Assembly: GCF_001667315.1 (NCBI RefSeq)
Contig: NZ_LZHT01000089.1
Coordinates: 1 to 64,000 of the forward strand
Source: Mycobacterium sp. 852002-10029_SCH5224772
GTDB taxonomy: Bacteria > Actinomycetota > Actinomycetes > Mycobacteriales > Mycobacteriaceae
DNA: 64,000 bases
Direction: 5' to 3'
The position numbers and the translations under genes were made by a program. The notes beneath the pieces were generated by a model. The model saw nothing but the letters and a program-made list of their open reading frames with translations. It made no database searches and was not told the origin of the DNA. Of the stretch, positions 42,587-55,205 are shown piece by piece; within the stretch, counting starts at the first letter, position 1; every line of letters begins with the position of its first letter.

Positions 42587-44422
42587 TCAAGCGCGATTCG
42601 CCATCCAGCTGCGGTGTCGCACCGCCGCTTTGCGCGCGGCCTTGGCCAGTGTTCGGTCCGGCAGATGACGGCCCAGCGCATCGAGAACGAGCGCGGTCTC
42701 GGGCGCCGGATGGCGCCAGATGTCCTCCAGCAGCTGCGACGGATCGGACATACCGGCGAAGAGGTCGCACAGCTCCTCTGGCGATTCCAGGGTGCTCGAA
42801 AGGACGTCGACGAGCACCGCGACGTCGACGAAGGCCGCGAGGGTCTCGGCGTCGGCGCGGTCACGCTGTATCAGCCACAGCGCGGCGTGGCCGGCGACGG
42901 GGCTGTCCAGCAGCTGACGGACGAAGGGCTCGGCTACGTCGATGTCGAACTCGTTCAGCGCGATGAAGCCCATCGTCCGTCCAGCCGCGGTGTCCATGGC
43001 CGCGGCGGCCTCGGTGAGCATTTGCACCCGTTCGGTATCCGGGCGCCCGGACTGCCAGTTTGCTATCAGCGACGCATGAATATCATTGTCTAACAACAAC
43101 ATCGCACCGATCAGGTCCGTCGCGTCCCAGCCGTCGAGGCGGTCGAGGCGGCGCAGCGCAAACCCGGCGTCCTCCAGGTATTCCGGCAGGATATGGCGCC
43201 CCAGTGCGGTCAGCGCCACGGTCCCTCCGGTCCAATCGCTGGGCCCGGGCGGCTGCGGCCGTTCCAGGGCGTCGGTCCACCGCACCACACCGGCCTCCCG
43301 CAGAACTTCGAGAAGACGGCCCATGTGGTCCTCGACGCAAGCCTCGAGCGTGTCCTCCCGGTCCGCCGGCCAGCGGTGCGACGGCCGTTGCGCGGCGACC
43401 AACGCGTGCACCCACTCCAGCACGGATTCGAAGGGAAGTTCCGCGTCGCCTTGCAGCAACGGCGCGAGCCAACACGCGATCCCGTCGTCGAGTAGGTCGT
43501 GCATCGTGTTGTGCTCGGGGTAGAGCTGCGACGAATGCAACGACCGCAACGGGCGTGCCAACAGGATTCCCGCGAACAGCGACTCCGCCCGCTCCACGGG
43601 CGCGCGCGTCCCCCACTCCTCCGCCGGCACCACACGCTGTTGCAGCACGTCCACCGCGCCGGCCTCGATGGCCACGTCGATGAGAAAATTCAGGCGCCGC
43701 AGTGCCGCCGTCGGCCGGGCCGCAACTTTCAACTCACCCAACTCCACATCCAACACGTCGCCGGTGTGGAGCAATTCGACCAGCGCGCGACCGTCAGCCG
43801 GTTCGAGTTCGCCCTTGTCGGTGAGCGGCTTGCCGTCCGGCCCGAGATAGTCGCGCAGAACCTCGAGTTTGACGAGCAACGGGGCTGCCGCCGCGGCCGC
43901 CGCTACGTCGTTCGCGGACGGCGGGATGTGGAGGAACGGCAGCTCGAGTGGCTCTGGCGCCTCGACCGGATCCGGGTGAACCTCAACGGCGGTGGGGTCG
44001 CGTGCTTCCGCCAGCACGGTCGGCGCGAGGTCGTCGACCAGCCTCCGCAATCTGGCGGCACGCTCGGCACCGCCGACCAGACGGCCGGTGGCCGCCATGA
44101 AGTCGACGTACACGCCGATTGCGAAGCACAGACACAGCGCGTCATCCGGCCGGCCCTTGAATCGGCTCGGGCACCATTCGAGCAAGAATTCCGCGATATC
44201 GCCGGGGGCGAAGTCGTCGAGAACACCGGTGGAATCGCGGTAACGCCAGTCCAGGAAGACGGCAACGTCAGAGACGACTGCCTCGGAATCCGAGTCGAGC
44301 CCGGTCCACCAGCCCTCGAGCCCGTCCAGCAACGCGCCACGAGCCTCGCCATAGGCGTCGTCGTCGCCGGGAGCGTCAAAGCGGAGTCGCACGGATGCGA
44401 CGCTAGCCGGTGGCGCCGACAA
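42587..44422 (-). CDS. Uncharacterised 611-residue protein downstream of mpa
   Basis: I do not recognise this protein. It is acidic, has no signal peptide or transmembrane helix, and looks largely alpha-helical with repeated leucine/alanine-rich segments, for example the 380-600 region of many Asp/Glu and Leu residues. It contains no obvious catalytic motif. It lies 14 bp after the mpa stop on the same strand, so co-transcription with mpa is likely. It occupies the space where M. tuberculosis has Rv2113/Rv2114. Whether it is a proteasome-associated factor is a hypothesis from position. Normal codon use and GC argue it is a real gene. Confidence 0.75.
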   Translation of the reverse strand: MSAPPASVASVRLRFDAPGDDDAYGEARGALLDGLEGWWTGLDSDSEAVVSDVAVFLDWRYRDSTGVLDDFAPGDIAEFLLEWCPSRFKGRPDDALCLCFAIGVYVDFMAATGRLVGGAERAARLRRLVDDLAPTVLAEARDPTAVEVHPDPVEAPEPLELPFLHIPPSANDVAAAAAAAPLLVKLEVLRDYLGPDGKPLTDKGELEPADGRALVELLHTGDVLDVELGELKVAARPTAALRRLNFLIDVAIEAGAVDVLQQRVVPAEEWGTRAPVERAESLFAGILLARPLRSLHSSQLYPEHNTMHDLLDDGIACWLAPLLQGDAELPFESVLEWVHALVAAQRPSHRWPADREDTLEACVEDHMGRLLEVLREAGVVRWTDALERPQPPGPSDWTGGTVALTALGRHILPEYLEDAGFALRRLDRLDGWDATDLIGAMLLLDNDIHASLIANWQSGRPDTERVQMLTEAAAAMDTAAGRTMGFIALNEFDIDVAEPFVRQLLDSPVAGHAALWLIQRDRADAETLAAFVDVAVLVDVLSSTLESPEELCDLFAGMSDPSQLLEDIWRHPAPETALVLDALGRHLPDRTLAKAARKAAVRHRSWMANRA

Positions 44423-44436
44423 ATGCTGACAAGTAC

Positions 44437-46266
44437 TTACAAGTACTGGCCCAGGTTCGATTCGGTGTCGATGGCCCGCGACGCGCTCGAGCTCTTGCCG
44501 GTGACCAGCGTGCGGATGTAGACGATCCGCTCGCCCTTCTTGCCCGAAATCCGCGCCCAGTCATCGGGGTTGGTGGTGTTGGGCAGGTCCTCGTTCTCGG
44601 CGAACTCATCGACGATCGAGTCCAGCAGATGCTGGATACGCAGACCCGGTTGACCTGTCTCCAGCACCGCCTTGATCGCGTTCTTCTTCGCCCGGTCGAC
44701 GACGTTCTGGATCATCGCCCCGGAGTTGAAGTCCTTGAAGTACATGACTTCCTTGTCACCGTTGGCGTAGGTGACCTCCAGGAACCGGTTGTCGTCGATC
44801 TCGGCGTACATCCGCTCGACGACCTTCTCGATCATCGCCTTGATGCAGGTGGTGCGGTCGTCACCGAACTCGGCGAGGTCGTCGGCGTGCAGCGGCAGCG
44901 ACTCGATCAGGTACTTCGAGAAGATGTCTTGCGCCGCTTCGGCATCCGGGCGCTCGATCTTGATCTTCACGTCGAGGCGCCCGGGCCGCAGGATGGCGGG
45001 GTCGATCATGTCCTCGCGGTTGGAGGCGCCGATCACGATGACGTTCTCCAGCCCCTCCACACCGTCGATCTCACTGAGCAGCTGCGGAACCACGGTCGTC
45101 TCGACGTCCGAGGACACCCCGGTGCCGCGGGTGCGGAAGATCGAGTCCATCTCGTCGAAGAACACGATCACCGGTGTGCCTTCCGACGCCTTCTCGCGGG
45201 CGCGCTGGAAGATCAGCCGGATGTGACGCTCGGTCTCGCCGACGAACTTGTTGAGCAGCTCGGGGCCCTTGATGTTCAAGAAGTACGACTTGGCCTCGCG
45301 CGCGTCGTCGCCGCGCACCTCCGCCATCTTCTTGGCCAACGAGTTCGCGACGGCCTTGGCGATCAGCGTCTTACCGCAACCGGGCGGACCGTAGAGCAGC
45401 ACACCTTTGGGCGGGCGCAGCGCGTACTCCCGGTAGAGCTCCTTGTGCAGGAAGGGCAGCTCCACGGCGTCGCGGATCTGCTCGATCTGGCGGGTCAGGC
45501 CGCCGATGTCCAGGTAGCTGACATCGGGCACCTCTTCCAGCACCAGGTCCTCGACCTCGGCCTTGGGGATGCGCTCGAACGCGTAGCCGGCCTTGGTGTC
45601 CACCAGCAGCGAGTCGCCGGGCCGCAGCTTGCGGGGCCGGGTGTCGTCGTTGAGAGCGTCGGGATGACCGTCCGGCAGGTTCTCGGCGACCAGGGGCTCG
45701 GCGAGCCAGACAATGCGTTCCTCATCGGCGTGGCCGACGACCAGTGCGCGGTGCCCGTCGGCCAAGAGCTCACGCAGCGTGGAGATCTCGCCGACGGATT
45801 CGAAGGTGCCCGCTTCCACGACGGTCAGGGCCTCGTTGAGGCGAACGGTTTGACCCTTCCGCAGCAACGCGATTTCGATGTTCGGCGAGCAAGTCAGGCG
45901 CATCTTGCGGCCGGACGTGAACACGTCGACGGTTTCGTCTTCGTGCGTCCCGAGCAGGACGCCGTATCCGCTGGGCGGTTGCCCCAGCCGGTCGACCTCC
46001 TCACGCAGTGCCAGCAGTTGCTGGCGGGCCTCTTTGAGGGTCTCCATCAACTTCGAGTTACGGGACGCGAGGGAGTCGATGCGGGCTTCAAGCTGATGCA
46101 CATCGCGGCCAGAGCGGGTGCCGCCTTGCGTGCCGGCGGCATGCTCGAGCTGCTCGCGCAACATCGCCGCCTCACGGCGTAGTTCTTCCAACTCGGCCTC
46201 GTCGCTGCTGGACATGTCTGGTTCGTGGGGGGTTCCGAAAGCTTCAGAACGCTCTGAGCTACCCAT
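44437..46266 (-). CDS. mpa: Proteasome-associated AAA ATPase Mpa
   Basis: This 609-residue AAA+ unfoldase has an N-terminal coiled coil (about residues 20-95, [19 protein letters not shown]) that captures Pup. OB domains follow, then an ATPase domain with Walker A GPPGCGKT, Walker [10 protein letters not shown] and sensor/arginine-finger regions ([15 protein letters not shown]). The very C-terminal Gln-Tyr-Leu docks into the PrcA ring. I chose ATG 46266: it has a strong GGAG site and gives [11 protein letters not shown], the family N-terminus. A longer frame upstream has no similarity. It is divergent from the lipoprotein gene over a 309-bp gap. Confidence 0.96.
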   Translation of the reverse strand: MGSSERSEAFGTPHEPDMSSSDEAELEELRREAAMLREQLEHAAGTQGGTRSGRDVHQLEARIDSLASRNSKLMETLKEARQQLLALREEVDRLGQPPSGYGVLLGTHEDETVDVFTSGRKMRLTCSPNIEIALLRKGQTVRLNEALTVVEAGTFESVGEISTLRELLADGHRALVVGHADEERIVWLAEPLVAENLPDGHPDALNDDTRPRKLRPGDSLLVDTKAGYAFERIPKAEVEDLVLEEVPDVSYLDIGGLTRQIEQIRDAVELPFLHKELYREYALRPPKGVLLYGPPGCGKTLIAKAVANSLAKKMAEVRGDDAREAKSYFLNIKGPELLNKFVGETERHIRLIFQRAREKASEGTPVIVFFDEMDSIFRTRGTGVSSDVETTVVPQLLSEIDGVEGLENVIVIGASNREDMIDPAILRPGRLDVKIKIERPDAEAAQDIFSKYLIESLPLHADDLAEFGDDRTTCIKAMIEKVVERMYAEIDDNRFLEVTYANGDKEVMYFKDFNSGAMIQNVVDRAKKNAIKAVLETGQPGLRIQHLLDSIVDEFAENEDLPNTTNPDDWARISGKKGERIVYIRTLVTGKSSSASRAIDTESNLGQYL

Positions 46267-46575
46267 GTTGCGCTCCTTTCCCACACCGAAATGGCGCGGC
46301 GGATACTTCAACGCTACCGGCGATTGACGATTGGTGTGGGTAGTCAAATACCCACGAAAAGTTAAGATTTTCGTCACGCTGGTAATCTCGGCCACTAATC
46401 GTGATGATCGAAAGGGCCTTGGGAGGTGGCAGAGTGACCGCAAAAAGCCTCGCCACGGGCTCGACTCGCGTCGCAGTCACCGCCGCTGTGACTTCAACTG
46501 CACCCATCGGCCCGACCTTAGCGACCTCGCTCCCGCCCGAAGCGGCCAGAGCCGCCTAGCCGGCCGACCGACCGG
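46267..46575. promoter_or_regulatory. mpa/lppK divergent control region with two inverted repeats
   Basis: This 309-bp intergenic region has no gene that I see. It contains two adjoining dyads: GTGGGTA-(6 bases)-TACCCAC at 46336-46355 and CGAAAA-(7 bases)-TTTTCG at 46355-46373, in an AT-rich patch about 70-107 bp upstream of the mpa start. They could be regulator sites for mpa. Part of the region toward 46500 is G+C-rich and without visible signals. Confidence 0.5.
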
Positions 46576-47217
46576 ATGCACCGACCACTGTCCGTAGCGC
46601 TGCGCGCCGCCGCCGCCCTGGCGGCGGTCGGGCTCGCGGCGTGTTCGTCGAACCGCCCCACGAGCGAGTCGTCGACCGTGTCTTCGCTGCCACCGGCCAC
46701 GTCCAGTCAGGTTGCTGCGCCCGTCACGGCTCCCCTGCCGCCGCCCGAAGCGCTCACCGATGTCCTCGGCCGTCTGGCCGATCCGAACGTCCCAGGCGCC
46801 GCCAAGGTGAGTCTGGTCGAGGGCGCGACCCCGGAGAGCGCGGCCACCCTGGACAGATTCACCACCGCCTTGCGGGACAACGGTTACCTGCCCATGACCT
46901 TCGCCGCGAACGACATCGCGTGGTCGGACAAGAACCCGTCGAACGTGAAGGCCAGCATCGCCGTCCACACTGCCCAGCCCAACAACGCCAACTTCACCTT
47001 CCCGATGGAATTCGCGCCCTTTCAAGGCGGTTGGCATCTCTCCCGGCGAACCGCCGAAATGCTGTTGGCGCTGGGCAAGTCGCCCGCGGCCCCGACTTCC
47101 GAGGCTCCCGCGGGCCCAGCCCCCGCCCCGCCACCCGAACCTGCTCCGCCACCGGCACCGCCGCCACCACCGGCGCCGGCTCCCGAGCCCGCTCCCTCCC
47201 AGAACCCACCAGGCTGA
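46576..47217 (+). CDS. lppK: LppK-like lipoprotein
   Basis: This 213-residue precursor has a positively charged N-terminus, a hydrophobic core and the lipobox LAAC in VGLAACSSN; lipidation at that Cys (residue 23) is expected. A Ser/Thr-rich linker precedes a globular domain (about 55-165), and the C-terminus is a Pro/Ala/Glu-rich tail (about 170-213). M. tuberculosis Rv2116 (lppK) is the neighbour of mpa in the same orientation. The role is unknown. A DUF503 gene starts 8 bp downstream, so the two are probably co-transcribed. Confidence 0.85.
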   Translation: MHRPLSVALRAAAALAAVGLAACSSNRPTSESSTVSSLPPATSSQVAAPVTAPLPPPEALTDVLGRLADPNVPGAAKVSLVEGATPESAATLDRFTTALRDNGYLPMTFAANDIAWSDKNPSNVKASIAVHTAQPNNANFTFPMEFAPFQGGWHLSRRTAEMLLALGKSPAAPTSEAPAGPAPAPPPEPAPPPAPPPPPAPAPEPAPSQNPPG

Positions 47218-47225
47218 CCCGCGGG

Positions 47226-47525
47226 ATGTGGATCGGCTGGCTCGAGTTCGACGTGTTGCTGGGCGACGTCCGCTCACTCAAACAGAAGCGGTCGGTGATC
47301 CGTCCCGTCGTCGCCGAACTGCAGCGCAGGTTCAGCGTCTCGGCCGCTGAGACGGGTTCGCACGAGTTGTATCGACGGGCCGGGATCGGCGTCGCCCTGG
47401 TGTCTGGCGACCGCGGCCACGCCGTGGACGTCCTGGACGCGGCCGAGCGGCTGGTGGCCGCGCATCCCGAGTTCGAGCTGTTGTCGGTGCGACGCTCGCT
47501 GCTGCGCAGCGAGGACATCGACTAG
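47226..47525 (+). CDS. DUF503 family protein (Rv2117-like)
   Basis: This 99-residue protein starts MWIGWLEFDVLLGDVRSLKQKRSVI, with the conserved SLKxKRSV(I/V) motif of DUF503/YlxP-like proteins, and continues RRFSVSAAETGSHELYRRAGIGVALVSGD. The fold is ferredoxin-like. Some homologues are linked to ribosome or translation operons, but no function is established here. ATG 47226 is eight bases after the lppK stop. It is convergent with trmI. Confidence 0.85.
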   Translation: MWIGWLEFDVLLGDVRSLKQKRSVIRPVVAELQRRFSVSAAETGSHELYRRAGIGVALVSGDRGHAVDVLDAAERLVAAHPEFELLSVRRSLLRSEDID

Positions 47526-47549
47526 CCGATGGTGATCGCGCCCCGCTGA

Positions 47550-49367
<1,818 letters not shown>

Positions 49368-49375
49368 GCGGCCGG

Positions 49376-50746
49376 TTAGTCCAGCGGCGACATCTCCTGC
49401 AGCATCGTCGGAATGAGCTCGCTGACCGTCGGGTGGATGTGCATGGTGCGTGAGAGCGTGGTGTAGGGCGCCTTGGCGGACATGACGTCCAGGATGCAGT
49501 GAATCGCCTCATCGCCGCCGACCCCGAAGACCGCGGCCCCCAGGATCTCCTGGGTATCGGTGTCGACCACGACTTTCATGAAGCCTTGCGTCTCACCCTT
49601 TTCCACTGCCCGGCCGACTCTGGTCATCGGCCGTTTGCCGACCAGCGCCTTGCGTCCCGACGCGCGGACCTGATCGACGCTCAGGCCGGCACGCCCCAGC
49701 GGCGGGTCGATGTAGAGCGCATAGGTGGCGATGCGGTCACTCACCCGGCGCGGATCACCGTCAAGCAGATTCGCGGCGACGATCTCGAAATCGTTGTACG
49801 AGGTGTGGGTGAATGCGCTCTTGCCGTTGCAGTCGCCCATCGCCCAGATGTGATCGACGCTGGTCTTGAGCTGGTCATCGACCACGATGTAGCCACCGGT
49901 GTCGGTCTGCACACCGGCGGCCTGCAGGTCCAGGTCGTCGGTGTTGGGGCGCCGGCCCACCGCCAGCAGCAGATGACTCCCCCGGATCGCGGTGGCTCCG
50001 TCGCGGGGGGTGAGCTCAAATCCATTGTCGATCTTGGTGACTCGCACGGCGTCGGCGCCGACGATGATGTCGATGCCCTCGGCCCGCAAGATGTCTTCGA
50101 TGGTGGCCGAGACGTCCTCGTCTTCGCCGGACACCAGCCGCGGGCCGCGCTCCACGACCGTCACCTTGGCCCCGAAGCGCCGGTACATCTGCGCGAACTC
50201 CACTGCGATGAAGCCGCCCCCCACGATAACGAGATGTGTTGGCAGCGTGTCGAGTTCGAGGATCGACACGTTGGTGAGGAACTCGACCTCGTCCAGGCCG
50301 GGGAAGTCGGGCACCACGGCACGACCGCCCACGTTGAGGAAGACGCGGTCGGCGTGCAGCACGTCCTCACCGACCCGCACGGTGTGCGGGTCGGTGAAGC
50401 GGGCGTGACCGCGATAGACGGTGCAGCCGTCCATGCCCGCGAGCCAATCTTCGACACCCTTGCGATCGCCCAGCATGATCTGGTCCTTGCGGGCCTTGAC
50501 TTTCGCCATGTCGACGCTGACCTGTCCGGTGCCCACGCCGAAGTCCGCGCCGCGCCGCGCGAGGTGCGCGGCGTGCGCGGAGGCCACCAGCGTCTTGGTC
50601 GGGATGCACCCGTTGTTGACGCAGGTGCCGCCGATCAGTTTGCGTTCGACGATCGCGACACGCTGCCCGGCCGCCGTCAGCCGCCCCGCCAAGGGCGGGC
50701 CGGCCTGACCCGCACCCACGATGACGGCGTCGAAATGTTCTGTCAC
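49376..50746 (-). CDS. FAD-dependent pyridine nucleotide-disulfide oxidoreductase (mercuric-reductase-like)
   Basis: This 456-residue flavoprotein has the FAD motif VIVGAGQAGPPLAGRL and the redox-active disulfide GGTCVNNGCIPTKTL (Cys-x4-Cys). The NAD(P) motif LVIVGGGFIAVEFAQMY follows, then VDDQLKTSVDHIWAMGD and a C-terminal dimerisation domain with HIHPTVSEL. It is of group I (mercuric reductase, dihydrolipoamide dehydrogenase) by arrangement. It lacks the N-terminal heavy-metal domain and the C-terminal Cys pair of true MerA, so it is unlikely to be a mercuric reductase. It overlaps the DUF4126 gene by 4 bp. Confidence 0.9.
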   Translation of the reverse strand: MTEHFDAVIVGAGQAGPPLAGRLTAAGQRVAIVERKLIGGTCVNNGCIPTKTLVASAHAAHLARRGADFGVGTGQVSVDMAKVKARKDQIMLGDRKGVEDWLAGMDGCTVYRGHARFTDPHTVRVGEDVLHADRVFLNVGGRAVVPDFPGLDEVEFLTNVSILELDTLPTHLVIVGGGFIAVEFAQMYRRFGAKVTVVERGPRLVSGEDEDVSATIEDILRAEGIDIIVGADAVRVTKIDNGFELTPRDGATAIRGSHLLLAVGRRPNTDDLDLQAAGVQTDTGGYIVVDDQLKTSVDHIWAMGDCNGKSAFTHTSYNDFEIVAANLLDGDPRRVSDRIATYALYIDPPLGRAGLSVDQVRASGRKALVGKRPMTRVGRAVEKGETQGFMKVVVDTDTQEILGAAVFGVGGDEAIHCILDVMSAKAPYTTLSRTMHIHPTVSELIPTMLQEMSPLD

Positions 50747-51261
50747 TTAACCGCCGTCAGCAGATACTCCGTCAGCACGTGGCCCGTCACCGCCACAACG
50801 ACGATTCCCCCGACGATCGCGACCGCGTCCTCGAGCAGCGCGATCGGCAGGTCCCTACCCGCCACCGCGGCCAGCCGCTTGCGCGCCTGATAGCCGCCGA
50901 GGGTGCCGAGCACCGCGCCGATGACACCGGCACCGAGGGCGGTGAAGGTCCAGTGCGGCCAGGCGCCCAGCGCCGCGCCGGCGAGGCCGCCCATGACGAT
51001 GCGGGCCGCGAAAATCGGTGCCGCCGTTCGGGGCGGGGTCTTGGGCAGCTTGTCGTTGATCAATTCGCCGACGGCGAGGACGGTGAAGGCGACCACCGCG
51101 ATGATGCTGGCCATCCAGGATGCCCACGTGCCATGCAGGTCGATCCAACCAAGGAGAGCGGGGGCCGCGGCCCAGGCGACCACGGCGGGCGCCGTCAGCG
51201 AACGCAACCCGGCAACGACACCAATCAACAAAGCCAGCAACAGAACAAGCGCGTGTGTCAC
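50743..51261 (-). CDS. DUF4126 family membrane protein (Rv2120c-like)
   Basis: This 172-residue integral membrane protein has about four or five predicted helices and the DUF4126 pattern LLALLIGVVAGLRSLTAPAV, a GELINDKLPKTPPRT loop and GGYQARKRLAAVAGRDLPIALLEDAVAI. The function is unknown. It heads a two-gene unit with the disulfide oxidoreductase (ATGA overlap). The palindromic CCTCCTGGAGG just upstream supplies its ribosome-binding site. Confidence 0.85.
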   Translation of the reverse strand: MTHALVLLLALLIGVVAGLRSLTAPAVVAWAAAPALLGWIDLHGTWASWMASIIAVVAFTVLAVGELINDKLPKTPPRTAAPIFAARIVMGGLAGAALGAWPHWTFTALGAGVIGAVLGTLGGYQARKRLAAVAGRDLPIALLEDAVAIVGGIVVVAVTGHVLTEYLLTAVK

Positions 51262-51380
51262 GAAGACCTCCTGGAGGACGAAACAGCCGGCGAGCCTTTC
51301 AGGGACGGCCCATACGCCAACCCGGGCAGTCCCCCGAGCCGGACGCTAACACAGCCGCGGCGTTCGCACCGGGTGTGCAA

Positions 51381-52519
<1,139 letters not shown>

Positions 52520-52566
52520 GCGGCGGCCAGCAAAGTCACGGCGGTTTCGGTCGGCGGCGATCGCGT

Positions 52567-53169
52567 TCAGCCGAACCCGGCGAGGGTAAGCCGCAGCGCT
52601 TCTTCCAATTGCTCGTGAAACGGCGGGCTTTCGGCGATGTCCGAGCTCAGCCATCCGTCGAGGACGAATTGCACTGTGGCCAAACTGGTGTGGACCAGCA
52701 AGGCCGGTCGAATATCGACCATCGCATCGACACCCATCCGGTGGGCGACTTGCTCGATCAGGTTGCCGTGATCGGTCTCGCTGACCAGCACGGATTTGGT
52801 CAACAGGTGGGGCGCGGTGGCGACGGCGTGACGCCAGGTATCGAGGTTGTCAACCGTGCTGACGTCCCGGGCGTGCGTGACGAACAGTTGAATGAGCGAT
52901 TCGACCGGCGACTCGTGCGGCGGTCTCGCGCTGTAGGAACCCACGATCTCGGCGGCCGCTTCCCGGACGGGATCGACCAGCAGGCCCTCCTTGGTCGGCG
53001 CGTACCGGAAATACGTGCTGATCGAAATCCCGGCGGCTTCGGCAATGTCCTCGGTCGTCACGGCGCCGAATCCGCGTTCTGCGAAAAGCTGGTGCGCGGT
53101 TTGCTGGATCTGCGAGAGCAGTTCGGCCCGACGTCGGTCCCGCAACGAGCGGATGTTTGCTGAGGGCAT
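52567..53169 (-). CDS. TetR/AcrR family regulator divergent from the mce operon
   Basis: This 200-residue protein starts [18 protein letters not shown] (GAAGG ribosome-binding site upstream) and has a clear TetR domain: [37 protein letters not shown]. The C-terminal ligand domain is divergent. Its divergent position from a full yrbE-mce operon suggests it controls that operon, by analogy with Mce3R (a longer TetR protein) at mce3. Its likely promoter overlaps an inverted repeat (53244-53278), hinting at autoregulation. The ligand may be a lipid; this is unproved. Confidence 0.85.
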   Translation of the reverse strand: MPSANIRSLRDRRRAELLSQIQQTAHQLFAERGFGAVTTEDIAEAAGISISTYFRYAPTKEGLLVDPVREAAAEIVGSYSARPPHESPVESLIQLFVTHARDVSTVDNLDTWRHAVATAPHLLTKSVLVSETDHGNLIEQVAHRMGVDAMVDIRPALLVHTSLATVQFVLDGWLSSDIAESPPFHEQLEEALRLTLAGFG

Positions 53170-53474
53170 GCCTTCACCTTCGCCAATCCGACATTCCAAC
53201 TCGGGCGGAAACCGTCCATCGACGAGTTCAGATGAGTGACTCTACACTATTGAAAGTCCCTATCAAGTACGTTAGTGTGATGCAGCACACAGCATTGAAC
53301 TGCGAAGTCGTGGGAGCTGTCGACCCAGTTTTAATATGATCGTGTCCGATGGCCGCCCAACGTCTTCTGCTCGGCACTCATGCTTAGGGGTGGGGAGAGG
53401 GCCGATGAAAGCGGTAGTTGGTACGCGATGACCTGTGCCATGTGTTTGCTGGATGGGGCGCAGGTCGCGCCGCT
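53170..53474. promoter_or_regulatory. tetR/yrbE-mce divergent control region
   Basis: The 305-bp gap has no gene that I see. On the minus strand TTGATA (53261-53266) and TAGAGT (53239-53244), 16 bases apart, form a possible promoter for tetR. An inverted repeat with arms ACACTA and TAGTGT spans 53244-53278 and overlaps it. Toward yrbEA a -10-like TATGAT lies at 53335-53340 with no clear -35. The region is visibly AT-richer than the coding DNA. Confidence 0.5.
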
Positions 53475-54317
53475 ATGACGACGACACAACTTGACGGCGT
53501 TGTCGCCGTCCGGAACTGGTCCGTCGGGTACGTCAAACGTCACCCGGTCGCCTCACTGACGACAGTCGGCGAACAGTTCGTCCTGGGCGTGCGCACCGTC
53601 CAATATTTCTTCTTCGACCTGATCACCGGGCGATTCCAGTGGCACGAATTCGTCCGGCAGGGCGCGTTCATGGCCGGCACCGCCGTGTTGCCGACGATCC
53701 TGGTCTCGCTGCCGATCAGCGTCACCCTGTCCATCCAGTTCGCACTGCTGGCCGGTCAGGTCGGTGCCACCTCGCTGGCCGGCGCGGCCAGCGGACTCGC
53801 GGTCATCCGACAGGGTGCGTCGTTGGTGGCGGCGGTCCTCATGGCATCGGCGGTCGGATCGGCCATCACCGCCGATCTGGGTTCGCGCACCATGCGCGAA
53901 GAAACCGACGCGATGGAGGTGATGGGTGTCTCGGTGATCCGGCGCCTGGTCGTCCCCCGCTTCGCCGCGGCCGTGATGATCGGGGTGGCCCTCACCGGCG
54001 TCGTGTGCTTCGCCGGATTTTTCGCGAGCTACATGTTCAACGTGTATTTCCAGAACGGCGCGCCGGGCAGTTTCGTGTCGACGTTCGCGTCGTTCGCGAC
54101 GACCGGTGACATGGTTCTGGCGCTGCTGAAGGCCATCGTGTTCGGCGCCATCGTGGCCATCGTGTCAAGCCAAAAAGGCTTGTCCACCAAGGGCGGGCCG
54201 ACGGGCGTCGCGAACTCGGTGAATGCCGCTGTCGTCGAGGCGATCCTGCTGCTGATGATCGTCAACATCGCCATCAGCCAGCTCTACATCTTGCTGTCGC
54301 CCAGGACGGGGCTCTGA
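53475..54317 (+). CDS. yrbEA: YrbE/MlaE-type permease subunit A of the mce operon
   Basis: This 280-residue integral membrane protein of the MlaE/YrbE family is one half of the permease of the Mce lipid importer. It has about five helices and the family segments GEQFVLGVRTVQYFFFDL, GQVGATSLAGAASGLAVIRQGA, SAITADLGSRTMREETDAMEVMGV and FASYMFNVYFQNGAPGSF. The EETDAMEVMG coupling motif contacts the Mce-associated ATPase (MceG, encoded elsewhere). ATG 53475 gives the common length; a longer frame upstream adds no homology. Confidence 0.92.
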   Translation: MTTTQLDGVVAVRNWSVGYVKRHPVASLTTVGEQFVLGVRTVQYFFFDLITGRFQWHEFVRQGAFMAGTAVLPTILVSLPISVTLSIQFALLAGQVGATSLAGAASGLAVIRQGASLVAAVLMASAVGSAITADLGSRTMREETDAMEVMGVSVIRRLVVPRFAAAVMIGVALTGVVCFAGFFASYMFNVYFQNGAPGSFVSTFASFATTGDMVLALLKAIVFGAIVAIVSSQKGLSTKGGPTGVANSVNAAVVEAILLLMIVNIAISQLYILLSPRTGL

Positions 54318-54318
54318 C

Positions 54319-55182
54319 GTGACGGCCTCGGCGTATGAGCCCTTTGCACCGATTTCGACGCCGCTTGTCCGGCTCTACCGCCGGGGCAAAGTGCCGATCA
54401 TCCGGCTCGGCCATCTGCTGGTCTTCTTCGTCCGGGCGGCGGTCGCCGTGCCGCTCGCCGTGCGCCAGTACGGCGGCGAATTTTTGCGGCTGCTGTCCAA
54501 CATCACCTGGGGGAACGGCTCGATCGTGGTGGGGGGCGGTACCGCCGGTGTGGCCGTCGTCCTCGGCATGACCGTCGGCGCGCTGGTCGGGATCGAGGGT
54601 TATAACTTCCTGGACCTGCTCGGCCTGGGACCCGCCACCGGCTTCGTCTCCTCGCTGGTCAACACCCGCGAGCTGGCTCCGCTGATGGCCTCGCTCGCGT
54701 TCGCCATGCAGGGCGGCTGCCGCTTCACCGCGCAGCTGGGATCCATGCGTATCGCCGAGGAGATCGACGCGCTGGAGTCGATCGCGATCCGCCCGATCCC
54801 CTACCTGGTGACCACCCGGCTGATCGCCTCGGTGGTGGCGATCGTCCCGCTGTACGCGGCCTGCCTGGCGATCGGGTACCTGAGCACGCAAGTGGTGGTG
54901 GGGATCGGCAGTGGCGGTTCGACCGGGTCCTACCTGCACTACTTCACGCTGATGCTGGCCGGCCAGGACATCGTCTACTCGTTGATCAAGGCCGTCATCT
55001 TCGTGTGGATTGCGTCCACGATCCAGTGCTACTACGGGTTTTACGCGACCGGCGGTCCCGAAGGCGTCGGGGTCGCCGCGGGGCACGGCATGCGGGCCAG
55101 CATCACCGTGGTGATCATCGTGAACATGCTGCTCACCATGGCGCTGTGGGGCGTCGACTCCGGCGCAAGGTTTGGCGGGTAG
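54319..55182 (+). CDS. yrbEB: YrbE/MlaE-type permease subunit B of the mce operon
   Basis: This 287-residue second permease subunit starts at a GTG one base after the yrbEA stop. It has the MlaE fold with FNL-type helices, GMTVGALVGIEGYNFLDLLGLGPATGF, QGGCRFTAQLGSMRIAEEIDALESIAI and a C-terminal GVGVAAGHGMRASITVVIIV. EEIDALESI is the ATPase coupling motif. Together with YrbEA and the six Mce proteins it should form the lipid-transfer channel. Confidence 0.92.
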   Translation: MTASAYEPFAPISTPLVRLYRRGKVPIIRLGHLLVFFVRAAVAVPLAVRQYGGEFLRLLSNITWGNGSIVVGGGTAGVAVVLGMTVGALVGIEGYNFLDLLGLGPATGFVSSLVNTRELAPLMASLAFAMQGGCRFTAQLGSMRIAEEIDALESIAIRPIPYLVTTRLIASVVAIVPLYAACLAIGYLSTQVVVGIGSGGSTGSYLHYFTLMLAGQDIVYSLIKAVIFVWIASTIQCYYGFYATGGPEGVGVAAGHGMRASITVVIIVNMLLTMALWGVDSGARFGG

Positions 55183-55205
55183 GCCCATGGCTAGGTCGGT
55201 GGACG

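Noticed and set aside
49376..50746. Mercuric reductase (merA)
   Set aside because: The FAD and redox Cys motifs match, but there is no N-terminal metal-binding domain, no C-terminal vicinal Cys pair, and no mer genes nearby. I annotated it as a group I disulfide oxidoreductase.
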